Of a DNA stretch of 64,000 bases, positions 16,311-24,888 are shown one piece after another; the stretch's first letter is position 1; each line of letters starts with the position of its first letter. The notes under the pieces were generated by a model. That model saw only the letters and a program-made list of their open reading frames with translations. It made no database searches and was not told the DNA's origin. A program made the position numbers and the translations under genes. Source of the stretch: Pseudoalteromonas luteoviolacea DSM 6061 (GTDB lineage Bacteria > Pseudomonadota > Gammaproteobacteria > Enterobacterales > Alteromonadaceae); contig NZ_AUYB01000125.1 of NCBI RefSeq assembly GCF_001625655.1, positions 62,001-126,000 on the forward strand, written 5' to 3'.

Positions 16311-18269
16311 ATGTTATTATGTGCAATTATTTACTCTTTAGGTTTGAGTTTTTTGCGCATTTTAGTTGTCCTATTGCTTTTCCTTAGCATGCCTTTTCTC
16401 ATCTCAGCTTCAGTAACAACAGGAAGTAACTGGCAACAGGTTTATGATAAGTTGCGTGCAGAAGACACACAATTGGCTTTCCAGTTTTTACAACAGCAAG
16501 TTGATTCTCTTCCTCCAAGTTCTGAACGCATCTATGTGGGCGCAACATTGGCAAGAACTTCAATTGCTTTAAAGCAAAGTGCATCGTTACAACACACACT
16601 TCATTATTCTGACAACTTGTACGATCAGGTATTACAGCATATCGCTTCTGGGCTTATCGTTGCTCATGAAAACCTTTATAACGAAACAATGAGTGAATTT
16701 AAACAAGCAATAGCCAAGGCCTATGAACTGGAAGAGCCAGCGGTGATTGCAACTGTTGAGCTGTTCTACATTAACGTTAAAATCTCCCTAGCCAACTATG
16801 TTCAGCTTGACCATCATATTAAAGAAGTAGAGCGCAACGTACAGCAAATGACAATGCCATTTTGGGGTGCCAACTCTTTACACAACGTAAAGGCGCTCAA
16901 TGCCAATTTTAATGGCGACCACGCATTGGCCATTGAAATGTATCAAAAAGCCATAGCTAACACACTATATGAAGCTAATAAAGCACCATATTACAATAAT
17001 TTAGCTTTAACATACCTAGATTTGGGGAACTATACTGACGCAACAAAGTACTTAAAAAAATCACTACTTTTAAGAAGGCAACAAAGCAATCAATATAAAG
17101 TAGCGTTAACGATGCTTAATCTGGGAATCGTTGCAAACCGTGCGCATCATTATGACGATGCACTCAATTGGCTTAATCAGGCCTATGATGTGTATGTTAA
17201 GTTCGACAACGCCTACCGTAAGGCATATACATTAGTACAAAAAGCTAAGGTCTATACCAATTTAAAGCAAACAACAAAAGCAACTGATGCGATTAATTCT
17301 GCCCTATCACTGATCAGTGTGACTGATAATATAAACCTGATTACAGACATTCGAATTCATGCTGCCGAGAATATGCAAGCCCTTGGGGAAATTGAGAACG
17401 CGCTAATTCAGGCGAAAATCGCCCATGATTTAGCCTCTAGCGTAAATGACAAAGCGCACCTTATTCGCAGCCTAGAGTTGATGTCGGAACTTACTGCGAA
17501 ACAAGATAACTTCAAGCAAGCCTATCAATACAGTACCCAGCTAATTTCTGAAAAAGAGCAGCTTAACTCGCAAAAAAGCATGCAAGCAATGATCGCATTA
17601 GAAACTGAACTAGAAGTAACAGCACAGCAACTAAAAAACGTTAGACTAGAAAAAAGCAACCACTTGCAACAGCAACGTATTTCACGTTTAGAAGAAAGAC
17701 AACACTACCATGCTATTATTATTGTTTTTTCTCTTATACTGTTGTTTTTAAGTTTAAGGGGTTACAACAAACATAAGTATCGAGCGCAACATGATAGCTT
17801 AACAGGCGCATTAAATCGCAGTGCTTTTGTCAATCGGGTAACTCGAGCATTAGCACCTACCCTTGGGAAAAAGCATGGCTTAGTACTGTTCGATTTAGAC
17901 CATTTTAAACAAGTAAATGATCTCTACGGTCACCCTACAGGTGATCTTGTTTTGGAAAAAACAGCCGAATTAGTCAGTCAATTTTTTTCAAACTCCACGT
18001 TATTTGCTAGATTTGGAGGTGAAGAGTTTATGTTATTTGTTCCCAATATATGTGATGGCGAACTTTATAATCAGGTGAACGAATTCCGTGAAAGCCTCAG
18101 TGCGCTTGCTATTACAAGTGACGATGGTAAAACTTTGCAAGTCACAGCCAGCTTTTCGATACTTACCTACCAAAATCATCTGAATAACTTGGATAAAATC
18201 TACAGCAGATTGGATGTCGCACTTTATCAAGCAAAAAATAGTGGAAGGAATTGTGTCGTAAAGGCTTGA
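16311..18269 (+). CDS. Membrane TPR-GGDEF protein, probable diguanylate cyclase
   Basis: This 652-residue protein has an N-terminal hydrophobic signal or anchor (about 1-32), a long TPR-like helical repeat region (about 100-400, with ALTYLDLGNYTDATKYLKK) and a coiled coil. One transmembrane helix (about 465-483) leads to a cytoplasmic GGDEF domain with HDSLTGALNR and the active-site GGEEF at 569-573. It should make cyclic di-GMP from GTP in response to a periplasmic cue sensed by the TPR part. The product-inhibition site RxxD expected before GGEEF is absent (SNST there). No clear SD precedes ATG 16311, so the exact start is uncertain. Confidence 0.88.
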   Translation: MLLCAIIYSLGLSFLRILVVLLLFLSMPFLISASVTTGSNWQQVYDKLRAEDTQLAFQFLQQQVDSLPPSSERIYVGATLARTSIALKQSASLQHTLHYSDNLYDQVLQHIASGLIVAHENLYNETMSEFKQAIAKAYELEEPAVIATVELFYINVKISLANYVQLDHHIKEVERNVQQMTMPFWGANSLHNVKALNANFNGDHALAIEMYQKAIANTLYEANKAPYYNNLALTYLDLGNYTDATKYLKKSLLLRRQQSNQYKVALTMLNLGIVANRAHHYDDALNWLNQAYDVYVKFDNAYRKAYTLVQKAKVYTNLKQTTKATDAINSALSLISVTDNINLITDIRIHAAENMQALGEIENALIQAKIAHDLASSVNDKAHLIRSLELMSELTAKQDNFKQAYQYSTQLISEKEQLNSQKSMQAMIALETELEVTAQQLKNVRLEKSNHLQQQRISRLEERQHYHAIIIVFSLILLFLSLRGYNKHKYRAQHDSLTGALNRSAFVNRVTRALAPTLGKKHGLVLFDLDHFKQVNDLYGHPTGDLVLEKTAELVSQFFSNSTLFARFGGEEFMLFVPNICDGELYNQVNEFRESLSALAITSDDGKTLQVTASFSILTYQNHLNNLDKIYSRLDVALYQAKNSGRNCVVKA

Positions 18270-18292
18270 TTGAAGCGGCTATTAATTTATGA

Positions 18293-18321
18293 GGGCCAGT
18301 CAGATTGAAACTCGCTGGCCC
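18293..18321. terminator. Weak hairpin between convergent genes
   Basis: GGGCCAG (18293-18299) and CTGGCCC (18315-18321) form a 7-bp stem with a 15-nt loop between the GGDEF and NatB-like genes. No strong T-run follows on either strand, so this is only a possible terminator. Confidence 0.35.
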
Positions 18322-18333
18322 GGTTAAAGCGAT

Positions 18334-19470
18334 TTACAAACCGAAAACCACTTTTTCACTTTTCAGCATTCTACTACTCAACGCAGCAAAAATAGCAAAT
18401 AAACCAAGCGTACTAAATGAAGACAATAAAACCTGCAACAACGGCAGCTCATTACCTTTAATGACTTCTATCATTGCGTATTGCTGAGCAGCTATTGGGA
18501 TCCACTGTACATAATCGGTCCCAATGTCATAAGTGGTCATCATGCTTAGCCCAATCGGGACAAAAAGTACAAATGCAACATAAGACTGCGCTTCTTTAAA
18601 AGACTTGGCCATAAACGAAACGAATACCAATAAACTGGCAGACATAAGCGCAATCGGCAGACCAATTAACGTGCAAAATAATATAAACATTATATCAATA
18701 TTGATACTAAACCCAAGTTGCTCCCATGGCACCATACCATACGCAAACTTGGAGACCACCAGCACAAGGACTAGTCCAATCATTGAGTAGCTGGCAATGG
18801 CGGCAACTTTCGCCAAAACAATCTGCGTACTACTAAGTGGGTGACTTAATAATAAAGCCAGCGAGTTACGCTCTCTTTCTCCAGCACTTGTATCAATTGC
18901 AAGATTCATAGCAGAATAAAAGAGAGCAATGATAATAGAAAGTGTCGCTATCCCTAAAAACATACCACCTTTTGAGTCAGGTGTTGCCTGATCTTGGGTT
19001 TGAACACTAACAGCTCGCATAATACTTGGATCTATACCTCTTGAGATTAAACGTAAGCCTGCGACTTCCGAATTATATCGTGCAAGTGCTGCTTCAAGTC
19101 GACGCACTGACTTGATCAGCTTATTGTCAGACTTATCTGCAATAATGATTACCTCTGCACTTTTGCCCTCAGACATATGAACCGGATACTGCTCACTGAT
19201 AACGAGCGTTATCGCCTTAACACCACTCGATTCACCATGGCTAATGTCCTGCCCCTCTAAATACCTAACTAGGTTCGGCGCTCCATTTGCGTTTTCAATG
19301 GTAATCTCCAGCGCCTCAGGGGAGCTCAATTGCTTTAGCAGCACCGTAAACAACAAACACATGACGATAGGAGCGCCAATGGCATAGTACAACCCAGCCA
19401 TAACAGAGCGCTTATCTCGACTTGCGTCTAGCATTTCTTTTTTATAGAGAATTCTGATTAAGTTCATCAT
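18334..19470 (-). CDS. ABC-2 type transporter permease (NatB-like)
   Basis: This 378-residue membrane protein has an N-terminal helix, a large extracytoplasmic loop (about 45-170) and five further helices toward the C-terminus. The segment DTSAGERERNSLALLLSHPL is characteristic of NatB-type ABC-2 permeases. It should pair with the ATPase encoded immediately upstream, which it overlaps by 4 bp (ATGA). NatAB of Bacillus exports sodium. The substrate here is only suggested by that homology and could be something else. Confidence 0.82.
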   Translation of the reverse strand: MMNLIRILYKKEMLDASRDKRSVMAGLYYAIGAPIVMCLLFTVLLKQLSSPEALEITIENANGAPNLVRYLEGQDISHGESSGVKAITLVISEQYPVHMSEGKSAEVIIIADKSDNKLIKSVRRLEAALARYNSEVAGLRLISRGIDPSIMRAVSVQTQDQATPDSKGGMFLGIATLSIIIALFYSAMNLAIDTSAGERERNSLALLLSHPLSSTQIVLAKVAAIASYSMIGLVLVLVVSKFAYGMVPWEQLGFSINIDIMFILFCTLIGLPIALMSASLLVFVSFMAKSFKEAQSYVAFVLFVPIGLSMMTTYDIGTDYVQWIPIAAQQYAMIEVIKGNELPLLQVLLSSFSTLGLFAIFAALSSRMLKSEKVVFGL

Positions 19471-20201
19471 GCAGCCAATCCTTCATCAGATCCGATCAAA
19501 GTAATAAATGCTTCTTCCAGCGAGTCTTTTTGAGTCTTGTCACAGAGCTCCTGTGGAGACCCTTCGGCAACAACCTTGCCTTTTACCATAACCACAACGT
19601 GATCACACAGAGCCGCAACTTCTTGCATAACATGGCTTGAGAATAAAACGCAGTGACCCTGCTCCTTTAACATCAGTAATAAGTCTCTTAAAATTCTTGT
19701 GCTCATCACGTCTAGTCCACGAGTCGGCTCGTCCAAAATAATATTTGTTGGCTTGTGTACAATTGCTTGGGCAAGCGCTGTTTTCATTCTCTGCCCTTGC
19801 GAAAAGCCTTGGCACTTTCGGTCTGCAATATCATTCATTTGCAGTTTATTCAGCACGTTTTGTGTTGCTGATTTGGCATCTTGAACACTCATTCCACTTA
19901 ACTGGGCAAAAAACTGAACATACTCTCTTGGTGTAAGGCGTTCATACAATCCGCACGGATCAGGGAATAAACCCAGCTGCTGTTTTGCCGACATAGGATC
20001 GACTGCTACATTCACATCATCTATTTTGGCTTCCCCACTGTCGGCTTGAAGCAAGCCAAATACAGTTCGCAAACACGTCGTTTTACCAGCGCCATTAGGA
20101 CCGAGTAAGCCGGTAATCTTGCCATTTTCAGCTTTAAAGCTAAGGCCATTCAAGGCTTGAACATTAGCGATGGTTTTTCTCAGTTCAGTAACTTCTATCA
20201 T
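19467..20201 (-). CDS. ABC transporter ATP-binding protein (NatA-like)
   Basis: This 244-residue ATPase has Walker A LLGPNGAGKTTCLR (near 35-45), signature GFSQGQRMKTALA, Walker B NIILDEPTRGLD and switch His in FSSHVMQE. It powers the NatB-like permease encoded next. The ATG at 20201 overlaps the stop of the upstream hydrolase (TGATG) and has GAGGAG ahead of it. The GTG one codon earlier is less likely. The three-gene set hydrolase-NatA-NatB is clearly one transcription unit. Confidence 0.9.
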   Translation of the reverse strand: MIEVTELRKTIANVQALNGLSFKAENGKITGLLGPNGAGKTTCLRTVFGLLQADSGEAKIDDVNVAVDPMSAKQQLGLFPDPCGLYERLTPREYVQFFAQLSGMSVQDAKSATQNVLNKLQMNDIADRKCQGFSQGQRMKTALAQAIVHKPTNIILDEPTRGLDVMSTRILRDLLLMLKEQGHCVLFSSHVMQEVAALCDHVVVMVKGKVVAEGSPQELCDKTQKDSLEEAFITLIGSDEGLAA

Positions 20202-21700
20202 CACAGCTCCTCGCTACTACTTTGGCTTACCACAGGGCCATTTATGTTCATGAAATACTGCTTTGTGTTGTCTTTGTTAAGGCACTCAGCATTAAGTTCT
20301 TCAACACTAGCTGAATCAATAAACTGACCAATTATTTTATTTGCACAGGTCTGCGATGCAACACCATGTGTGGCTGTGGGAGCCACTAAGTGTTTTGCAT
20401 TGCCCATAGCTACCATTGCAAGTTCAGCCCAACTTGGTGGTGTTGCTGGATCTAACCCTCCTGACAAGAGTAAGACTGGAGTATCTGTTTTGAGAGGTTG
20501 GTAAAAAGCTGGATCTACAGGCTTAACTTGCCACAGGGGGCAACTTGCATCCAACGACTCAATCATCAGTCGCCCAAAGTATGATTGGCTAAATTCTTGT
20601 CTATTTTCTTTACTTAAATTCGGCCAATCTTCACCGCACGTAATCGCGCTGTGCATTCCCATAGCAATGGCCCCGAAGGTATTTTCATTCCCCAACAAAC
20701 CAACCAAGGGGATATAATTACCCTTGTATGCAGAGTCAATCACCAAAGGAACAAGCGCTCTGCTCGTATGGCCATACAAAGCCATGCGAATAACGCCACG
20801 CAATTTGCTCTCAGTAAGCGTAAGATCTATTGCTTCAAAAGTACGTGGATGCCTTACGGATACCTTTACAGGTGATTCTTGTAGCTTATTAATTAGCTCA
20901 TGATAGTCACTCGATAAGCTAGGGTATTGTAATTTACAGGTTGTATCTTCAGCACATCGTTGAAATAACGCGTCGAGAGAATCATCAATTGCCTCTCCAA
21001 TTGCCACTAAACTTTGCTGCATTGGCACAACACCGTCTAATACTGCCGTTGCTACGGAGTTTGGGTATTGACGCATATACTCTTGAGCGATGCGAGTACC
21101 ATAAGAGGCACCGTACAGATGAAGTGTCTCATAACCCAATGCAATTCTTACCGCTTCAAAATCACTGGCCGCAGCAACAGTTGTAAAATGGGATAAATCT
21201 ATCTTAAGTTTGCGTTTGCAGGCTTCTGTTTCTTCTTCTGCCAGTTTAAAAAGCGAGACAGCCTGATCATTGAAAGCAAACTGCTCTTCTAAACTGTCTG
21301 CGTCGCATTGAAGTAACTGAGATTTACCCGTCCCCCTTTGGTCTACCAAGATAATATCTCGATTCTCTCTCGCATAACGAAGGTTACGTGCGAATATTGC
21401 TGCGACTTCAATTGCAGATTGACCGGGGCCACCAGCAAAAGCAAGTACAGCCTCAGTTGGCTTTGTTTCTTTGATTGCAGGGATCACTGCAAAATGAATT
21501 TCGATTGATTCATTGTTTTCTTTTTTTGACAGTGGTTGCTCTATAGAGCCACACATTAGCCTGTCTTCGAGGCCGTCAACATAACAAGGTGTGAGTAAGT
21601 TATTGTTTTGTTTTGCATTCGAGAGGCCGGAACACGCGATGGCAAGTGGAATTAAGCCAAACCGAATCAGCTTAAAGAGCGGGTTGCCGTACTTATTCAT
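20201..21700 (-). CDS. Secreted alpha/beta hydrolase, TAP/prolyl aminopeptidase-like
   Basis: This 499-residue hydrolase has a signal peptide that ends in a possible lipobox (LAIACSGLS). It shows the oxyanion segment GGPGQS (about 90-95), nucleophile elbow GASYG (Ser199), Asp in SGGLDPATPP and His in TATHGVAS. This arrangement and the C-terminal extension fit the TAP-like or tripeptidyl aminopeptidase group. The likely action is removal of N-terminal peptides or proline in the periplasm. The start at 21700 (MNKYGNP) has AAGGAAA upstream, and a TTG at 21724 is discounted. It is first in an operon with a NatAB-type exporter, a link whose logic is unclear. Confidence 0.83.
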   Translation of the reverse strand: MNKYGNPLFKLIRFGLIPLAIACSGLSNAKQNNNLLTPCYVDGLEDRLMCGSIEQPLSKKENNESIEIHFAVIPAIKETKPTEAVLAFAGGPGQSAIEVAAIFARNLRYARENRDIILVDQRGTGKSQLLQCDADSLEEQFAFNDQAVSLFKLAEEETEACKRKLKIDLSHFTTVAAASDFEAVRIALGYETLHLYGASYGTRIAQEYMRQYPNSVATAVLDGVVPMQQSLVAIGEAIDDSLDALFQRCAEDTTCKLQYPSLSSDYHELINKLQESPVKVSVRHPRTFEAIDLTLTESKLRGVIRMALYGHTSRALVPLVIDSAYKGNYIPLVGLLGNENTFGAIAMGMHSAITCGEDWPNLSKENRQEFSQSYFGRLMIESLDASCPLWQVKPVDPAFYQPLKTDTPVLLLSGGLDPATPPSWAELAMVAMGNAKHLVAPTATHGVASQTCANKIIGQFIDSASVEELNAECLNKDNTKQYFMNINGPVVSQSSSEEL

Positions 21701-21964
21701 TAATGGTTTCCTTATTAAAATCAACAGCTTTTATTAAATTAAAGCTGCAGATACATGAGTGTATTACTCAAGTAATACAATGGTCGTTAGAATAGAGCCG
21801 GAGGATTTGCGTGTCAACAATAAGCGTCCCCGTATAAACTACATTTGTATTGCGCCTGCAAAGCGGAAATACACTATCGGATATGCTTGAAGTTAAACAG
21901 GTTTCACGGAAGAGAATAAAAATCAAATGTGAGTGTAATGATTGAGTACGACAATAATACTACA
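21701..21964. other. Intergenic region between the hydrolase operon and topA
   Basis: This AT-rich gap must hold the promoter of the hydrolase-NatAB operon. I see no convincing promoter pair, repeat or small ORF with a ribosome binding site. Confidence 0.4.
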
Positions 21965-21991
21965 AAATAAAAAGGCCAGCTAATGCTGGCC
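21965..21991 (-). terminator. Rho-independent terminator of topA
   Basis: GGCCAGC, TAAT and GCTGGCC (21974-21991) form a stem-loop followed on the minus strand by TTTTTATTTT. It lies 8 bp past the topA stop. Confidence 0.92.
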
Positions 21992-21998
21992 CTTGATG

Positions 21999-24632
21999 CT
22001 ATTTTTTACGCTTTTTCTCTTCTTCGACCCATTTTCCTTCAACGTATGTTGCCTTCCAGCCTGTAGCCTTGCCGTCAACTTCCGTCATGACATATTGAGA
22101 TTTAGTTTTGCGAGAATATCTCACTACTGCCAAATTACCATCGCTGTCTTTTTCTGGAGCGTCTGCTAAGTAATAAAACTTAGGAGAAATGCGATCTCTA
22201 AATCGTTTCAACTCTGCAACTTTTGGCGCCCTTGTCTCTCGAGATTTAGGGAACGTGTGTGCAGCTAAGAAAATTCCAGAGGCACCATCTCTTAATACAA
22301 AGTGTGCTTCTGATTTTTCACACTCTAATTCAGGAAGTGGAACCGGGTCCTCTTTCGGTGGCGCAGGCTCACCACTTTTCAGTAGCTTACGGGTATTCTT
22401 ACAATCTTCATTAGTACACCCAAAATATTTACCAAAGCGGCCAGATTTAAGCTGCATGTCAGAACTACATTTATCACACTCAATAACTGGGCCATCATAG
22501 CCTTTAATCTTAAATGTGCCCTGCTCAACAATGTATCCGTCACATGCTGGGTTGTTACCACAAACATGTATTTTGCGAGTTTCGTCAATCAAGTACGAAT
22601 CCATGGCGGTTTCACACTTAGGACAACGCTTCTTCTGTCTTAGACTTTCCGTCTCTGCATCTTCAGCATCCGTATCAATAGCTTCATCACCAGAGATTAA
22701 GTTCATGGTTGTAGTACAGCGCTCTTTCGGAGGGAGACTATATCCAGTACAACCAAGGAAAACGCCAGTCGATGCTGTACGAATGCCCATTTTTCTGCCA
22801 CACGTTGTACAGTCAATATCTGTTTCGACCATCACGTTTTGGCGCATCCCACCATCGGCTTCTTCTTTTCCAGCTAACTCTAGTTGCCCAGAGAAATCTG
22901 CATAAAACTTATCTAAAACTTGAGTCCACTCGCGCTCGCCCTCAGCGATATCATCAAGGCGGCCTTCCATCTTAGCGGTAAAATCAAAGTTCATCAGGTC
23001 ATTGAAGTTCTCAACAAGCCTATCTGTAACGATTTCTCCCATTTTCTCGGCAAAGAAACGTCTATTCTCTACTCGAACGTAGCCACGTTCCTGAATCGTA
23101 GAAATAATTGCAGCATAAGTTGAAGGGCGACCGATGCCACGCTTTTCTAATTCTTTTACTAAGCTAGCTTCGCTGAACCTTGCTGGTGGCTTGGTAAAGT
23201 GTTGTTTAGGATCTAAAGTCACCAAATCAACATTATCACCAACCGACACGGCTGGTAGCGCTTGCTCTTCTTCACTCTTCTTACGCACAGCTGGTTGCAC
23301 TTTAGTCCAACCATCGAAGCGTAATACACGACCACGTGCTTTGAGGGTGTAATCATTCGCGCCAACAGTAATATTGGTCAAATCATATTCTGCTGGTGTC
23401 ATTTGACACGCAACAAACTGACGCCAAATTAGCTCATATAGCTTCTTCGCATCAGCATCAACCCCTTCAACGTGACCTGAAAGAACATTTACATCAGAGG
23501 GTCTGATTGCTTCGTGCGCTTCTTGAGCATTGCCCTTAGCGCTATACTTGATAGGCGCTTCAGGCAAGTACTTGTCACCAAAATTACCTTGAATGTAGTC
23601 TCTACACATTTCAACCGCATCATTTGATAAATTGGTTGAATCTGTACGCATATAAGTGATGTAACCAGCTTCATATAGGCGCTGTGCGAGCATCATTGTC
23701 TTCTTCACGCCATAGCCAAGTCGCGTACTTGCAGCTTGTTGCATCGTTGACGTAATAAAAGGAGCACTTGGCTTGCTTTTACTCGGCTTCTCTTCAACTT
23801 TAACAACTGAGAGACTTGCCTTTTCGATATCTGCAACCGCCTGCAAAGCTTGCTGTTCGTTAACAGGCTTAAATGCTTGGCCTTGATATTTAGTAACGGC
23901 AAAGCGCACATCTGTCGTTGCTAGCTTAGTGTCTGCGTGAATGTCCCAAAACTCTTCAGGGATAAATGCTTTGATTTCTCTTTCACGTTCAACTAACAGC
24001 CTCACAGCTACGGATTGCACACGACCTGCCGACAAACCTCTTGCGACTTTTTGCCACAATAATGGTGATACCATAAAGCCAACAACACGGTCTAGGAATC
24101 GTCTAGCTTGCTGCGCATACACCATATCAGTATTTAACTGGCCCGGTGCCTCAAACGCTTGGGTGATCGCATTTTTGGTTATCTCGTTAAAGACTACACG
24201 TTTATACTTTGATGCATCGCCGCCAATGATCTCTTCAAGGTGCCATGCAATTGCTTCTCCCTCTCTATCCAAATCGGTTGCGAGATAGATATGATCTGCA
24301 TCTTGCGCTAGCTTAGTCAGCTCTTGAACAACTTTTTCTTTACCTGGTAGCACTTCATAATGTGGCTCCCACCCTTTTTCCGGGTCGATCCCCATTCTTG
24401 CAACTAAATTGGCGTAGTCTTTTTGCTTACGATATGCCGCTTTTTCTTCTGGCGACATTTTGCGAACTTCAGCCGGAGATTTGGTTGCAACGCCTTTGGT
24501 TTTACCAGCCCCTGACGTTGGTAGATCACGAACATGACCTACACTGGATTTAACAATGTAGTCTTTTCCCAAATACTTATTAATAGTTTTGGCCTTTGCG
24601 GGAGACTCTACGATTACTAGCGATTTGCCCAT
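21999..24632 (-). CDS. topA: DNA topoisomerase I (type IA)
   Basis: This 877-residue enzyme relaxes negative supercoils. It opens with a TOPRIM domain (GKSLVIVESPAKAKTINKYLG), with DLDREGEAIAWHL near 115. The catalytic Tyr is in YITYMRTDSTNLS (near residue 325). The C-terminal part has three four-Cys zinc-ribbon modules (for example CTTCGRKMG, CPKCETAM, CDKCSSDM) and a basic tail. Length matches E. coli TopA (865). It is a single gene with its own terminator, and the Ig-repeat lipoprotein gene lies upstream behind another terminator. Confidence 0.98.
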   Translation of the reverse strand: MGKSLVIVESPAKAKTINKYLGKDYIVKSSVGHVRDLPTSGAGKTKGVATKSPAEVRKMSPEEKAAYRKQKDYANLVARMGIDPEKGWEPHYEVLPGKEKVVQELTKLAQDADHIYLATDLDREGEAIAWHLEEIIGGDASKYKRVVFNEITKNAITQAFEAPGQLNTDMVYAQQARRFLDRVVGFMVSPLLWQKVARGLSAGRVQSVAVRLLVEREREIKAFIPEEFWDIHADTKLATTDVRFAVTKYQGQAFKPVNEQQALQAVADIEKASLSVVKVEEKPSKSKPSAPFITSTMQQAASTRLGYGVKKTMMLAQRLYEAGYITYMRTDSTNLSNDAVEMCRDYIQGNFGDKYLPEAPIKYSAKGNAQEAHEAIRPSDVNVLSGHVEGVDADAKKLYELIWRQFVACQMTPAEYDLTNITVGANDYTLKARGRVLRFDGWTKVQPAVRKKSEEEQALPAVSVGDNVDLVTLDPKQHFTKPPARFSEASLVKELEKRGIGRPSTYAAIISTIQERGYVRVENRRFFAEKMGEIVTDRLVENFNDLMNFDFTAKMEGRLDDIAEGEREWTQVLDKFYADFSGQLELAGKEEADGGMRQNVMVETDIDCTTCGRKMGIRTASTGVFLGCTGYSLPPKERCTTTMNLISGDEAIDTDAEDAETESLRQKKRCPKCETAMDSYLIDETRKIHVCGNNPACDGYIVEQGTFKIKGYDGPVIECDKCSSDMQLKSGRFGKYFGCTNEDCKNTRKLLKSGEPAPPKEDPVPLPELECEKSEAHFVLRDGASGIFLAAHTFPKSRETRAPKVAELKRFRDRISPKFYYLADAPEKDSDGNLAVVRYSRKTKSQYVMTEVDGKATGWKATYVEGKWVEEEKKRKK

Positions 24633-24847
24633 ATTTGCCTATTTTGACTAATTCTGTCTGTTGTGCCCTATTGGGCGTTATTATTTATAGGTATATCCAC
24701 AAACACCTATTGTTACAAGCTTTTCATTCCAACTTTTATCTGAACAGTGATTAATTAAGCAATTTTTGCTCTAAATTTATTCAACTGCTTATCTGGACTT
24801 GTTAAAAAGGCGAATATAGCGGATATGTGAGGAAATTCAAGCGTTAA

Positions 24848-24880
24848 TAAAAAAGGGCCCTAAAAAAGGCCCTTTTGTTT
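24848..24880 (-). terminator. Terminator of the Ig-repeat lipoprotein gene
   Basis: AAAAGGGCC (24851-24859) and GGCCCTTTT (24868-24876) form a 9-bp stem. On the minus strand the stem runs into further T residues, just after the stop at 24889. Confidence 0.88.
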
Positions 24881-24888
24881 ATTCAAAT

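Noticed and set aside
22189..24553. Many plus-strand ORFs across topA
   Set aside because: All lie opposite a full-length topoisomerase I with intact motifs.
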